NCBI RefSeq assembly: GCF_021168555.1 | Contig: NZ_JAJOZS010000002.1 | Location: 421,307-485,306, forward strand | Length of the DNA: 64,000 bases | Origin: Stenotrophomonas sp. MMGLT7 | Lineage (GTDB): Bacteria; Pseudomonadota; Gammaproteobacteria; Xanthomonadales; Xanthomonadaceae | Direction of reading: 5' to 3' | Shown here: piece after piece, positions 27,612-37,723 of the stretch | Layout of the letters: every line of letters begins with the position of its first letter | Numbering within the stretch: the first letter of the stretch is position 1 | Made by a program: the position numbers and the translations under genes | The notes under the pieces: generated by a model | Databases searched by the model: none | What the model was told of the DNA's origin: nothing | Seen by the model: the letters and a program-made list of their open reading frames with translations, nothing else

Positions 27612-28397
27612 ATGAACTCGCTGTTGCTGATCGCCCATCCGGAACCCGATTCGTACAACGCACAGCTGCGGCGGATCGCCATGGACGTGCTCGCGCGGCA
27701 TGGCACGGTGGAGGTGTCGGACCTGTATGCGCAGGCCTTCGACCCGGCCGAGCGGGCCGCGCATTACCCGCGGCCGCTCGATCGGCGGCGTTTCGATACG
27801 CAGGCCGAACAGCGCCACGCCTGCGAGCAGGGGAGCCTTCCGGAGGACGTCGCCGGCGAGCTTTCGCGGCTGCGCCGCGCCGACCTGCTGATGCTGCAGT
27901 TCCCGCTGTGGTGGTTCGGGGCGCCGGCGATGCTCAAGGGCTGGATCGACCGGGTGTTCGTCTACGGCGGGATGTATTCCAGCCGGCGCCGCTTCGATCG
28001 CGGCGTCTGCCGCGGCAAGCGGGCGCTGCTGGGCGTGACGGTCGGCTCGCCGGCGGCGCGCTGCGGCGCGGACGGCATCGAGGGCGATACCCGGGTCCAC
28101 CTGTGGCCGCTGCTGTACAGCCTGCGCTACGTCGGCTTCGATGTGCTCGAACCGCTGCTGCTGTTCGGCATCCATCCGCCGCGCGCGGACAGCGACGGCG
28201 CCGGGCAGCGGCGGCACCTGCAGCAACAGGCGGATGCCTACCGGCGTGCGCTGGAGGATCTGCGCCAGCGTCCTTCGATCGCGTTCAACGCTCAGGACGA
28301 CTGGGACGCGTCGGGATGCCTGCGCGACGGCCGGCGCGTGCTCGCGCCGGCATGGCCGCACGCTGCAGCGCCGGCCTCCGGCAGCACCGCCGCATAG
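27612..28397 (+). CDS. NAD(P)H dehydrogenase (quinone), flavodoxin-like fold
   Basis: 261-residue FMN/FAD-dependent reductase of the Flavodoxin_2 (KefF/MdaB/NQO) family: LLLIAHPEPDSYNAQL (flavin phosphate loop), LMLQFPLWWFGAPAMLKGWIDRVFVYGGMY (signature), and GVTVGSPAARCGADG. These enzymes reduce quinones by two electrons and avoid semiquinone stress. Divergent from the HxlR regulator gene, which likely controls it. Its last 35 codons overlap the convergent polysaccharide deacetylase gene by 106 bp; the tail after DWDASGCL is low in conserved character and may be a late extension. Confidence 0.87.
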   Translation: MNSLLLIAHPEPDSYNAQLRRIAMDVLARHGTVEVSDLYAQAFDPAERAAHYPRPLDRRRFDTQAEQRHACEQGSLPEDVAGELSRLRRADLLMLQFPLWWFGAPAMLKGWIDRVFVYGGMYSSRRRFDRGVCRGKRALLGVTVGSPAARCGADGIEGDTRVHLWPLLYSLRYVGFDVLEPLLLFGIHPPRADSDGAGQRRHLQQQADAYRRALEDLRQRPSIAFNAQDDWDASGCLRDGRRVLAPAWPHAAAPASGSTAA

Positions 28398-29149
28398 CCG
28401 CGCGCGCGCAGCGCCTGCAGCACGCCGCGCAGGATCGCCGGGTTGTGGCCGTGCGCCGCGCCCTCGTGCAGCAGCACGATCGCGCCCGGGCGCAGGTCGC
28501 GCACGATCCGCGCCACGGTCGCGTCCACCTCGCAGTCGACGCCGTCGAAGCCGCGCGCGCTCCAGGCCACCCGGGCCAGCCCGTGCTCGCGCAGCGGCGC
28601 GGCGACGAACGGGTTGGTCATGCCGACCACCGAGCGGTACCAGCGCGGCGGCGTGCCGGCGATGGCGGCCAGCGCGCGCTGCGCCTGCCCGATCTCGGCG
28701 GCCATGCGCCGCGGCCCCAGCGCCCAGAACCAGGCCTGCGGATGGGTATGGCTGTGGTTGCCGATGCCGTGGCCGCGACGCAGGATGTCGCGCACCAGAT
28801 CAGGCCGTGCCGCGGCGCGCTCGCCGACCAGGAAGAAGGTCGCCCTGGCGCCATGGGCAGCGAGCAGGTCGAGCATGGCCAAGGTGTCGTCGGACGGGCC
28901 GTCGTCGATGGTCAGCCACACCCGCGGCGCGCTGCCCGGCAGCCGCGCCAGCACCGGCGCGTACAGGCGCGCACGCGGCAGGAACACCGGCACCACGAAC
29001 GCGGCATGCGAGAGCAGCAGCGCCGGCAGGCCCCAGCGCCAGCCCGCGCCCCACCACACCGCCAGCACCAGCAGCTGCGAGGCCAGCAGCCAGCCCCACC
29101 AGCGGTACGGCCGGGACGGAATGCGATGCAGCGTTTCCGGTGCGCTCAT
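28292..29149 (-). CDS. Polysaccharide deacetylase (NodB homology) with N-terminal membrane helices
   Basis: 285-residue protein. Residues ~15-60 hold two hydrophobic segments (GWLLASQLLVLAVWWGAGW, LPALLLSHAAFVVPVFL), followed by a NodB domain: WLTIDDGPSDDT (catalytic/metal Asp pair), GNHSHTHPQAWFW (metal His-x3-His), RWYRSVVGMTNPF and GAIVLLHEG. CE4 enzymes remove N- or O-acetyl groups from peptidoglycan or polysaccharide; the substrate is not identifiable. It is anchored in the inner membrane. The last ~25 residues (CGHAGASTRRPSRR...) lie opposite the quinone reductase gene and are probably non-essential. Divergent from the glutaredoxin fusion gene. Confidence 0.85.
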   Translation of the reverse strand: MSAPETLHRIPSRPYRWWGWLLASQLLVLAVWWGAGWRWGLPALLLSHAAFVVPVFLPRARLYAPVLARLPGSAPRVWLTIDDGPSDDTLAMLDLLAAHGARATFFLVGERAAARPDLVRDILRRGHGIGNHSHTHPQAWFWALGPRRMAAEIGQAQRALAAIAGTPPRWYRSVVGMTNPFVAAPLREHGLARVAWSARGFDGVDCEVDATVARIVRDLRPGAIVLLHEGAAHGHNPAILRGVLQALRARGYAAVLPEAGAAACGHAGASTRRPSRRHPDASQSS

Positions 29150-29206
29150 GCCCCATGATGCCATGCCGCGTAGAATGACCGGCCCGATTACATCCCGGTC
29201 CTGCCC

Positions 29207-30133
29207 ATGTCCCTCGACCCCGCCCTGCGTTCGCGCATCGAATCGCTGCTGCACTCCAACCGCGTGGTGCTGTTCATGAAAGGCCAGCCCGGCATGCCGC
29301 AGTGCGGCTTCTCGGCCAAGGCGGTCGGCGCGCTCGACGGCCTGGGCGTGGACTATGCCCACGTCAACGTGCTGGCCGACCCGGAGATCCGCGAGGGCAT
29401 CAAGGCCTACGGCGACTGGCCGACGATCCCGCAGCTGTACATCGACGGCGAGCTGGTCGGCGGCAGCGACATCATCCTGCAGATGGCCGAGAGCGGCGAG
29501 CTGAGCCAGGCGCTCGGGCTGCCGGTGCCGGACCGCACCCCGCCCGCGATCACCATCACCCCGGCGGCGGTGGAGATGCTCAGGGGCGCGCTGGCCGACG
29601 CGCCCGGCGCCTCGCTGGCGCTGTCGATCGACGCGCAGTTCCAGCCGAACTTCCAGCTGGCGCCGACCGATCCCGGCGCCATCGCCGCCGAGTCCAACGG
29701 CCTGCGCGTGCAGTTCGACCTGGCCAGCGCTCGCCGCGCCGACGGCATCACCATCGACTGGGTGGACGACATCCGCGGCCGCGGCCTGGCCATCGACAAC
29801 CCCAACGCGCCGCGGCCGGTGCAGGAACTGTCGCCGCGCGACGCCGACGACCAGGTCAAGGCCGGCAAGCTGACCCTGGTGGACGTGCGCCCGGCCGACG
29901 AGCGCGCGCAGGCGGCGGTGGCCGCGCCGTTCAGCACGCTCGACGGCGAAGGCCGCGCGCAGTTGGAGGCGCTGCCCAAGGACACCCCGCTGGCGTTCCT
30001 GTGCCACCGCGGCGGCCGCAGCCTGCAGGCGGCCGAGCACTTCCGCGGCCTGGGCTTCACCGAGGTCTACAACGTCACCGGCGGCATCGACGCCTGGTCG
30101 GACGAGGTGGACGGCAGCGTGCCGAAGTACTGA
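29207..30133 (+). CDS. Monothiol glutaredoxin (Grx4) fused to a degenerate A-type domain and a rhodanese domain
   Basis: 308-residue cytoplasmic three-domain protein. Residues 1-108: Grx4/GrxD with the CGFS motif at 33-36 (GMPQCGFSAKAV), which binds and transfers [2Fe-2S] clusters. Residues ~115-205: a fold similar to A-type Fe-S carriers (ITITPAAVEMLRGALADAPG ... IDWVDDIRGRGLAIDNPN) but without the three cluster-binding cysteines. Residues ~207-308: single rhodanese domain with active loop FLCHRGGRS, Cys266. The combination implies a role in sulfur and Fe-S trafficking. A TAGAAT box lies at 29171-29176, 30 bases before ATG. In E. coli the glutaredoxin is a free protein; related fusions occur in xanthomonads. 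Confidence 0.9.
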   Translation: MSLDPALRSRIESLLHSNRVVLFMKGQPGMPQCGFSAKAVGALDGLGVDYAHVNVLADPEIREGIKAYGDWPTIPQLYIDGELVGGSDIILQMAESGELSQALGLPVPDRTPPAITITPAAVEMLRGALADAPGASLALSIDAQFQPNFQLAPTDPGAIAAESNGLRVQFDLASARRADGITIDWVDDIRGRGLAIDNPNAPRPVQELSPRDADDQVKAGKLTLVDVRPADERAQAAVAAPFSTLDGEGRAQLEALPKDTPLAFLCHRGGRSLQAAEHFRGLGFTEVYNVTGGIDAWSDEVDGSVPKY

Positions 30134-30668
30134 TGCCGTAGCGGCCGGCACTCGCCGCCGCCGGCAGGGGACTGCCGGGAATCGCCGGTGCCGCCGCCTT
30201 GCGCGGACCTGATCGGCGTCTAGTGTCAGCCACGGCCTTCCAGTCGTCGTCGCCGCGAAGGCGGGCACCGGCGACTTGAGCCTGCACCGCGGCAAGGCAC
30301 TGGGTCCCCGCCTTCGCGGGGACGACGGTCGTTTCGATACGAGGACTGCCAGTTGGCGCCAGTCAGGTGCGCGGAAGGCGGAAGCGGTCGAAGGGGGCCA
30401 CCTGCGCGCCACCGGCTCGCGGCCGGCGAACGCTCCAGGGCCGTGCCTCCGGGCCGGACGGGATGGGATGGGAAGCACGGCATTCGCCGCGGTTGCCGAT
30501 CGCCCGGGCATCGATGGCTCGTTGCCGGGCGAGCACGGCGATCGCAGCCCTGCCCGCGCAAGGCAGCGCACGACATCCGCGCTCGACCGCTTGCGCCGGC
30601 GCTCACGACGCACGCATCCTGCACACCCCCGCCGGGCCCTCCACACCGCCGATTCCGGACACGACGCC
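30134..30668. other. 535-bp intergenic region upstream of gltS
   Basis: No gene supported; the gltS frame is open through most of it but the peptide is arginine-rich filler. It contains the inverted repeat at 30245-30328, a TAGTGT hexamer near 30222, and a GCCGATCGCCCGG / CCGGGCGAGCACGGCGATCGC inverted repeat around 30494-30545. The gltS promoter must lie here but is not evident. Confidence 0.5.
30245..30328. repeat. CGTCGTC...GGACGACG inverted repeat element
   Basis: Left arm CGTCGTCGCCGCGAAGGCGG and right arm GGGTCCCCGCCTTCGCGGGG followed by ACGACGG fold back on each other across ~30 bases. A diverged copy of the same element lies inside the second amidohydrolase gene at 34043-34136, and a weaker one is hinted at 35405-35485. 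Such elements are dispersed in many proteobacterial genomes. Confidence 0.7.
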
Positions 30669-31883
30669 ATGCCGCCGCTCCAGCTCGAAGCCTTCACCAG
30701 CTTCACCCTGGCCATCCTGCTGCTGTTCGCCGGCAAGGGCCTGCTCGCGCGCGTGGAACTGCTGCGCCGCTACAGCATCCCCGAGGCCCTGGTCGGCGGC
30801 ACGCTCTGCGCCGCGGTGGTGTGCGCGCTGTACTACGGCGCCGGCCTGAGCGTCGCCTTCGAGCTCGGTGCGCGCGACATCCTGCTGCTGTACTTCTTTG
30901 CCGCCATCGGCCTGAACACCGACGTGCGCACGCTGGCCGCCGGCGGCCGCTCGCTGGCGATACTGGCGGCGCTGGCGATCGGCTTCATGGTGCTGCAGAA
31001 CCTGGTCGGCATGGGCGTGGCCGGCGCGTTCGGCATGGACCCGCGCGCCGGGCTGATGGTCGGCTCGGTCTCGCTCACGGGGGGCGTCGGCACCACCCTG
31101 GCCTGGAGTTCCCACTTCGTCGACACCCTCGGCATCGCCGGCGCGCAGGAACTGGGACTGGCGGCCAACATGATCGGCCTGATCGCCGCGTGCACGATCG
31201 GCGGTCCGATCGCCGGCATCCTGATGCGCCGGCACCGGGTACGGCCGTCCGGCAAGGCCGACCTGGAACTGGGCGCGCTGCACGGCGACACGCCGGGCAC
31301 CGCGCTCGACTACCACGGCTTCCTGCTGGCGCTGTTCTGGCTCAACCTCACGCTGATGCTGGGCCGCGGCATCGGCGCGGCGATCGCGACCACCTCGGTC
31401 ACCCTGCCCGACTTCGTCGGCTGCCTGATCGCCGGCATCGTGCTGCGCGCCGTCGCCGACACCGCGGCGCCGGACGGGCGCGGGCGCATGTGGAACCGCC
31501 CGCTGATGCAGCCCGGGCTGGCGCTGATCGGCGACATCTGCCTGGGCATGTTCCTGACCATGGCGCTGATGGGACTGCGCCTGTGGGAACTGCAGCCGGT
31601 GCTGGGCTTCATCGCGGTGGTGATGGCGCTGCAGATCGCCCTGGTGGTCGCCTTCGTGCTGCTGGTGGTGTTCCGGGCGATGGGACGGGACTACGAGGCG
31701 GCGGTGATGTGCGCCGGCTTCGGCGGGATCGCGCTGGGCTCCACCGCCACCGCGATCGCCAACATGACCGCGGTGACGCGCGAGTACGGCGCCGCCGCGC
31801 GCGCCTTCGTCGTGGTGCCGCTGGTGTGCGGATTCTTCATCGACCTGGCCAATGCGCTGGTGATCGGGGTGATGGCGCGCTGA
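30669..31883 (+). CDS. gltS: Sodium/glutamate symporter
   Basis: 404-residue inner-membrane Na+:glutamate carrier. It has the ESS-family layout of two five-helix inverted repeats with hairpin loops: SIPEALVGGTLCAAVV, LLLYFFAAIGLNTDVRTLAAGGR, VGSVSLTGGVGTTLAWSSHF, then repeat two with GDICLGMFLTMALMGLRLWEL and CAGFGGIALGSTATAIANMTAVT. The GGxGT loop in each half is the substrate/Na+ site. ATG at 30669 starts MPPLQLEAFTSFTLAILLLFAGK, which places helix 1 correctly. No obvious operon partners. Confidence 0.93.
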   Translation: MPPLQLEAFTSFTLAILLLFAGKGLLARVELLRRYSIPEALVGGTLCAAVVCALYYGAGLSVAFELGARDILLLYFFAAIGLNTDVRTLAAGGRSLAILAALAIGFMVLQNLVGMGVAGAFGMDPRAGLMVGSVSLTGGVGTTLAWSSHFVDTLGIAGAQELGLAANMIGLIAACTIGGPIAGILMRRHRVRPSGKADLELGALHGDTPGTALDYHGFLLALFWLNLTLMLGRGIGAAIATTSVTLPDFVGCLIAGIVLRAVADTAAPDGRGRMWNRPLMQPGLALIGDICLGMFLTMALMGLRLWELQPVLGFIAVVMALQIALVVAFVLLVVFRAMGRDYEAAVMCAGFGGIALGSTATAIANMTAVTREYGAAARAFVVVPLVCGFFIDLANALVIGVMAR

Positions 31884-31920
31884 GCCGGCAGCGCCTGGAT
31901 GCCGAGGCGGCCGCTGCGCC

Positions 31921-32460
31921 TCAGCCGGCGAATCCGCCCTCGTCGAGGAAGCGCTGCTCGGCCGCCGTGGTCTGGCGGCCGAGCGCGGGATTGCGATGCG
32001 GGAAGCGGCCGAAGCGCTCGATGATGTCCTGGTGCTGCAGCGCCCATTCGTCGGCCCCGGGATCGGGCAGGCGGCGGTGCAGCGCCACCGACAGCGCCTG
32101 GTCGGCCGGGTCCTCCGAGTGCTCGAACGGCAGGTAGAAGAACACCCGCAGCGCCGGCTCCGCCTGCGCGTCGAAGCCGGCATCGAGCGCGCGCCGCGCG
32201 TAGTGCCGTGCCAGGCCGTCGGTGGCATAGGCGTGCGCGCTGCCGCGGAAGCAGTTGCGCGGGAACTGGTCGAGCAGGATCAGCAGCGCCAGCGCGCCCT
32301 CGGCGCTGTCCATCCAGTCCTCGTACTCGCGGCGGGCGGCGGCATGGTGGGCATCGAGGAAGTGCTGGCGGAAGTTCGCATCGAACGACTCGTTGCGCGC
32401 GAACCAGCGCTGCGGGCCGGCGTTGCGCCAGAATTCCAGGACGTTGTCTGCAAGCTTCAT
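31921..32460 (-). CDS. DUF924 family protein
   Basis: 179-residue all-helical TPR-like protein of the DUF924 family: VLEFWRNAGPQRWFARNESFDANFRQHFLD, ALALLILLDQFPRNCFRGSAHAYATD, FFYLPFEHSEDPADQALSV and IIERFGRFPHRNPALGR are the conserved blocks. The function is unknown, although related sequences exist in many bacteria and some eukaryotes. Start ATG 32460 or the preceding ATG at 32466, behind a GAGGAT ribosome binding site; the choice adds two residues. Divergent from the amidohydrolase pair. Confidence 0.88.
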   Translation of the reverse strand: MKLADNVLEFWRNAGPQRWFARNESFDANFRQHFLDAHHAAARREYEDWMDSAEGALALLILLDQFPRNCFRGSAHAYATDGLARHYARRALDAGFDAQAEPALRVFFYLPFEHSEDPADQALSVALHRRLPDPGADEWALQHQDIIERFGRFPHRNPALGRQTTAAEQRFLDEGGFAG

Positions 32461-32631
32461 GGTCATCCTCGTGGTTGCCTTGCCGCGCGTGCTCGCCGCA
32501 AGCATGCGCGATATCGAACGATGGCGCCCGCGGCGACGCATCACGCCCCGGCCGGCGCGGCCCTTGGCAAGCGCGGCCGCGGCCGTTAGCGTGGAAGGGT
32601 ATCCGCCATCCATCGCGACCCGGGGAAATCG

Positions 32632-34025
<1,394 letters not shown>

Positions 34026-34029
<4 letters not shown>

Positions 34030-35378
34030 GCCGCCTCGCCCTCGTCCGTCGCCGCCGCGAAGACGCGAACCCACGGCAACGCCGCCGGGTCCCCGCCCCC
34101 GCCTTCGCTGGGGGCAGGCTCTTCGCGGGGACGGCGATGTTGCTGCTGTCGCTGTTGTCGGCCGGCCACGCCGCCGCCCAGGATGTGCTGATCCGCGACG
34201 CCACCGTCCATACCGCCACCGCCCGGGGCACGCTGCAGCATGCCGACGTGCTGGTGCAGGGCGGGATCGTGCGCGCGGTCGGTGCCGGCCTGGCGGCGCC
34301 GGCCGGCACCGCCGTGGTCGAGGCCAACGGCCGTGCGCTGACCCCGGCGCTGTTCGGCGGCATCACCGAGATCGGCATCGAGGAAGTCTCCGGCGAGGAC
34401 AGCACGGTCGACAGCGCGGTCAGGCTGGAGGAACAGCCGATGCGCCCGGAGTTCGACGCCACCCTGGCCTACAACCCCGATTCGGTGCTGCTGCCGGTGG
34501 CGCGGGTCGGCGGCATCGGCTTCACCGTGCTCGGCGCCACCACCGGCGGCGCCTTCATCGCCGGCCAGGGCGGCGTGGTGCGGCTGGACGGCAGCGCCGA
34601 TCCGATCGGCCCGCGGGCGCTGTTCGTGCGCCTGGGCGCGGGCGCCTCCGAACTCACCGGCAACTCGCGCGCGGCGCAATGGATGCTGCTGGACCAGTTG
34701 CTGGCCGAGGCGCGCGGACGGGTGCCGGCCGACTCCCCGCACGCGCTGCTGACCCCGGCCGGGCGCGCGGTGCTGGCGCGCTACCTGGCCGGCCAGGGCC
34801 GCATCGTGGTGCAGGTGGACCGCGCCGCCGACATCCGCCAGCTGCTGCGCTGGGCGCAGCGCGAGCGGGTACGCATCGCCATCGCCGGCGGCGTCGAGGC
34901 GTGGAAGCTGGCGCCGCAGATCGCCCAGGCGCAGGTGCCGGTGCTGGTCGATGCGCTGGCCGACCTGCCGGGCAACTTCGACCAGATCGGCGCCACCCTG
35001 GAGAACGCGGCGCGGCTGCGCGCGGCCGGGGTGCAGGTCAGCTTCACCCAGAGCGGCGACGCCTCGCACAACGCGCGCAAGCTGCGCCAGCTGGCCGGCA
35101 ACGCGGTGGCCAACGGCCTGCCGTGGGAAGACGGGCTGGCCGGGCTGACCCGGGTGCCGGCGGAGATCTTCGGCGTGGCCGACCGCATCGGCAGCATCGC
35201 CGCGGGCAGGCAGGCCGACCTGGTGCTGTGGGACGGCGACCCGCTCGACGTCGGCCATGCCGCCGTCGCGATGTGGCTGGACGGACGGGCGATCCCGATG
35301 CGTTCGCGCCAGACCGAGCTGCGCGACCGCTACCTGCGCCAGGCCGGGCCGCTTCCGCGGGCGTACCCGCAGCCCTGA
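34026..35378 (+). CDS. Secreted amidohydrolase-like protein, second of a pair, metal site degenerate
   Basis: Up to 450-residue paralogue of the preceding protein: QDVLIRDATVHTATARGTLQHADVLVQGG and IGSIAAGRQADLVLWDGDPLD are typical amidohydrolase ends. Where the partner has TPGIIDVHSHLG, this has TPALFGGITEIGIEE, so the HxH metal ligands are gone; it is probably non-catalytic or a structural subunit. The GTG at 34026 has a strong GGGAGGT ribosome binding site six bases away and overlaps the upstream stop. The first 37 codons up to ATG 34137 translate an intergenic-type inverted repeat; MLLLSLLSAGHAAAQ from 34137 would be a normal signal peptide, so 34137 is an alternative start. Confidence 0.8.
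34043..34136. repeat. Inverted repeat element inside the coding start of the second amidohydrolase
   Basis: Left arm CGTCCGTCGCCGCCGCGAAG, right part GGGTCCCCGCCCCCGCCTTCG and CTTCGCGGGGACGGCG, related to the element at 30245-30328. It lies between the well-placed GTG start with its Shine-Dalgarno sequence and the downstream signal-peptide ATG, and reads in frame without a stop (residues ~6-37). Confidence 0.7.
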
Positions 35379-35658
35379 GCCGCCGACGCCGGCGTCTGCC
35401 TTGCCCGTCGTCCCGCGCCTCACGCAGTGCCCAGGCTGTCGTGAGGCGCCTCGGCCGCGGAAAGCCGCAAGGACGACGATCGAGCGCACGGCAAATGGCT
35501 GGCCCGGGAAGACTGCGCGAGCCACCCGCCCGCCCGGCCGCACCCGCGCCGTTGCCGTCCACCGGCCCCGCCGTTGCGCCGCCGCGCTTCGCCGCAGCGC
35601 GGCATGCCTGCACCGCGCCGGACGGCTAGGCTGTCTGCCCGCCCTCCGCCCCGCCGCC

Positions 35659-36285
35659 ATGCAACTGCGCTGGTACTTCGACTTCGTCTCGCCGTTCTCC
35701 TACCTGCACTGGCACAGGCTGCAGGCGCTGCCGCAGTTCGCGCGGATCGAGCCGGTACCGATCGTGTTCGGCGCGGTGCTGCGCGAACGCGGCATCCGCG
35801 GACCGGCCGAGATCCCGCACAAGCGGGTGTTCACCTACCGCCAGGCGCTGTGGCAGGCCCGCGGCGACGGCGTGGCGATGCGGTTCCCGCCGGCGCATCC
35901 GTTCAGCCCGCTGGCGGCGCTGCGGCTGTGCATCGCCGCCGGCACCACGCCGCGGGCGATCACCGCCGTGTTCGACCACATCTGGCGCGACGGCCACGAC
36001 GGCAGCGATGCCAACGGCCTGGCGGCGGTGGCCGCCGCGCTGGGCATCGACGACGTCGCCGCCGCCATCGCCGAGCCAGCGGTCAAGGCGCGATTGCAAG
36101 CCAACACCGATGCCGCGCTCGCCGCCGGCGTGTTCGGCGTGCCGACGCTGGACATCGACGGCGAACTCTTCTGGGGCAACGACATGCACGGACTGATGCG
36201 GGCCGTGCTGGACGACCCGCGGCTGCTGCACGACGGCGAGATGGCGCGCCTGGCGGCGTTGCCCGAGGGCATCGCGCGCTCCTAG
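35659..36285 (+). CDS. DsbA-family 2-hydroxychromene-2-carboxylate isomerase-like protein
   Basis: 208-residue thioredoxin-fold protein of the HCCA isomerase/kappa-GST type: YFDFVSPFSYLHWHRL holds the conserved Ser that replaces the DsbA cysteine, and GVFGVPTLDIDGELFWGNDMHGLM is the cis-Pro and substrate block. HCCA isomerases use glutathione in naphthalene breakdown, but many xanthomonad members have no known pathway. No signal peptide, so it is cytosolic. A TAGGCT hexamer at 35627-35632 lies 26 bases before ATG. Likely glutathione-linked. No other aromatic-degradation gene is nearby. Confidence 0.87.
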   Translation: MQLRWYFDFVSPFSYLHWHRLQALPQFARIEPVPIVFGAVLRERGIRGPAEIPHKRVFTYRQALWQARGDGVAMRFPPAHPFSPLAALRLCIAAGTTPRAITAVFDHIWRDGHDGSDANGLAAVAAALGIDDVAAAIAEPAVKARLQANTDAALAAGVFGVPTLDIDGELFWGNDMHGLMRAVLDDPRLLHDGEMARLAALPEGIARS

Positions 36286-36335
36286 CGTCATCGGTCTTTT
36301 TTCGGACAAGGCGCTCAGCGCCGGAGGGGGCAACG

Positions 36336-37277
36336 ATGCGTATCGGGATAGTGGTGGATTCGGCCTGCGACCTGCCGCGGGACTTCATCGAGCGCCACCG
36401 CATCGTGCTGTTGCCGATCAGCGTGCGCATCGGCGAGACAGTGCTGGCCGACCACCGCGACGAGCAGGCCACGCTCGGCTTCCTGCAGGCGCAGGTGGCC
36501 GAGCACGGCGCCGCGGCGGAGACGATCGCATTCACCGCCCCGCAGATCCGCGAGCTGTTCCTGCAGCGGCTGGTGATCGACTACGACCACGTGTTCTGCA
36601 TGACGATCACCCGCACCCGCAGCCCGATCTTCGACAACGCCACCCAGGCCAGTTTCGGCATCCTCAACGACTACAAGCCGATCCGCCAGGCGGCCGGCTT
36701 CAACACCCCGTTCGCGCTGCGGGTGATCGACACCCGCAACCTGTTCGCGGCGCAGGCGGTATCGGCGGTGGAGGCGGTGCGCATGCGCGCGGCCGGCGCC
36801 AGCGTGCAGGCCATCCGCGAGCGCCTGGAGCAGCTGGCCGACAACGTGCACGGCTACATGATCAGCCGCGACCTGTACTACCTGCGTGCGCGCGCCCGCG
36901 CCAAGGGCGATCGCAGCGTCGGCCTGCTGAGCGCGGCGCTGGGCTCGGCCCTGGACATCAAGCCGGTGCTGCACGGCTACCGCGGCGACACCGCGCCGGT
37001 GGCCAGGATCAAGGGCTTCGACAACGCGGCGGCCAGGCTGTTCGAGTTCGTCGGCAGGCGCGTGTCGGCCGGGCTGATGACGCCGACGCTGTGCGTGAGC
37101 TACGGCGGCGACCTGGAAGAGCTGCGCGCCCTGCCCGGCTATGCCGAACTGCGCCTGGCATGCGGCGAGAACGGGGTGGAGGTGTTCGAGAGCGTGATGA
37201 GCCTGACCGGCATGGTCAACGTCGGCAAGGGCGCGATCGTGCTGGGTTTCGCCGACGCCGCGCACGCCTTCCCGTGA
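36336..37277 (+). CDS. DegV family fatty-acid-binding protein
   Basis: 313-residue DegV/FakB-like two-domain protein. GIVVDSACDLPRDFIERHRIVLLPISVRIG is the usual N-terminal block, TRTRSPIFDNATQAS and RVIDTRNLFAAQAV flank the lipid-binding cleft, and LLSAALGSALDIKPVLHGYRGDTAPVARIKGFDNA leads the C-terminal domain. FakB proteins present fatty acids to a kinase in Firmicutes; proteobacterial members probably bind lipid in some other role. ATG at 36336 follows GGAGGGGG. It lies 50 bp after the isomerase-like gene on the same strand. Confidence 0.88.
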   Translation: MRIGIVVDSACDLPRDFIERHRIVLLPISVRIGETVLADHRDEQATLGFLQAQVAEHGAAAETIAFTAPQIRELFLQRLVIDYDHVFCMTITRTRSPIFDNATQASFGILNDYKPIRQAAGFNTPFALRVIDTRNLFAAQAVSAVEAVRMRAAGASVQAIRERLEQLADNVHGYMISRDLYYLRARARAKGDRSVGLLSAALGSALDIKPVLHGYRGDTAPVARIKGFDNAAARLFEFVGRRVSAGLMTPTLCVSYGGDLEELRALPGYAELRLACGENGVEVFESVMSLTGMVNVGKGAIVLGFADAAHAFP

Positions 37278-37354
37278 GCCGGCGCGACGATCCTGCACGC
37301 ACGGATCACCGCATCTGCTGCTAGGCTTTGCCGCAGTTCACCAGGGACACCACG

Positions 37355-37693
37355 ATGGCCGTCAGCTACTTCATCAGCCTCCCCGATCCTTCCCGCGCAC
37401 GCGGCGGCGACCCGGCACTGAGCTTCACCGCCAATGGCGCCGGCGCCTTCGCCGAACAGCTGCAGCACGCGCTCGCCGACCCGGCGTGGTTCGAGCGCTG
37501 GCGCAACGGCCAGCCCGACCCGGACGAGGTGGACCCCGCGCTGGGCGTCACCGACGCCGGGGCGAACGTCACCGGCAGCCAGGACGACCTGCGCATCAAC
37601 CTGGTCGCCACCACCTCGATCCCCGGCGAGATCCTCAGGCACCGCATGAGCCTGCTGGCCGGCAACGGCTGGGAGCTGCGCAACGTGCGCTGA
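37355..37693 (+). CDS. Hypothetical protein, conserved-looking small soluble protein
   Basis: 112-residue acidic protein that I do not recognise: MAVSYFISLPDPSRARGGDP, then GAGAFAEQLQHALADPAWFERWRNGQPDPDEVDPALGVTD, and GSQDDLRINLVATTSIPGEILRHRMSLLAGNGWELRNVR. It has no signal peptide or membrane segment. Codon use and third-position GC match neighbouring genes, supporting that it is real. TAGGCT at 37322-37327 lies 27 bases before the ATG, and CAGGGACACC could serve as ribosome binding site. A TTG at 37328 is a possible earlier start. It follows the DegV gene by 77 bp. Confidence 0.7.
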   Translation: MAVSYFISLPDPSRARGGDPALSFTANGAGAFAEQLQHALADPAWFERWRNGQPDPDEVDPALGVTDAGANVTGSQDDLRINLVATTSIPGEILRHRMSLLAGNGWELRNVR

Positions 37694-37723
37694 GCCGGCC
37701 TCGCGCCGCGCGGCCGCCGCGCT

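Noticed and set aside
37355..37693. Considered discarding the 112-residue frame as spurious
   Set aside because: Kept as a gene: codon use like neighbours, a promoter-like TAGGCT and a plausible ribosome binding site, with balanced amino-acid composition.
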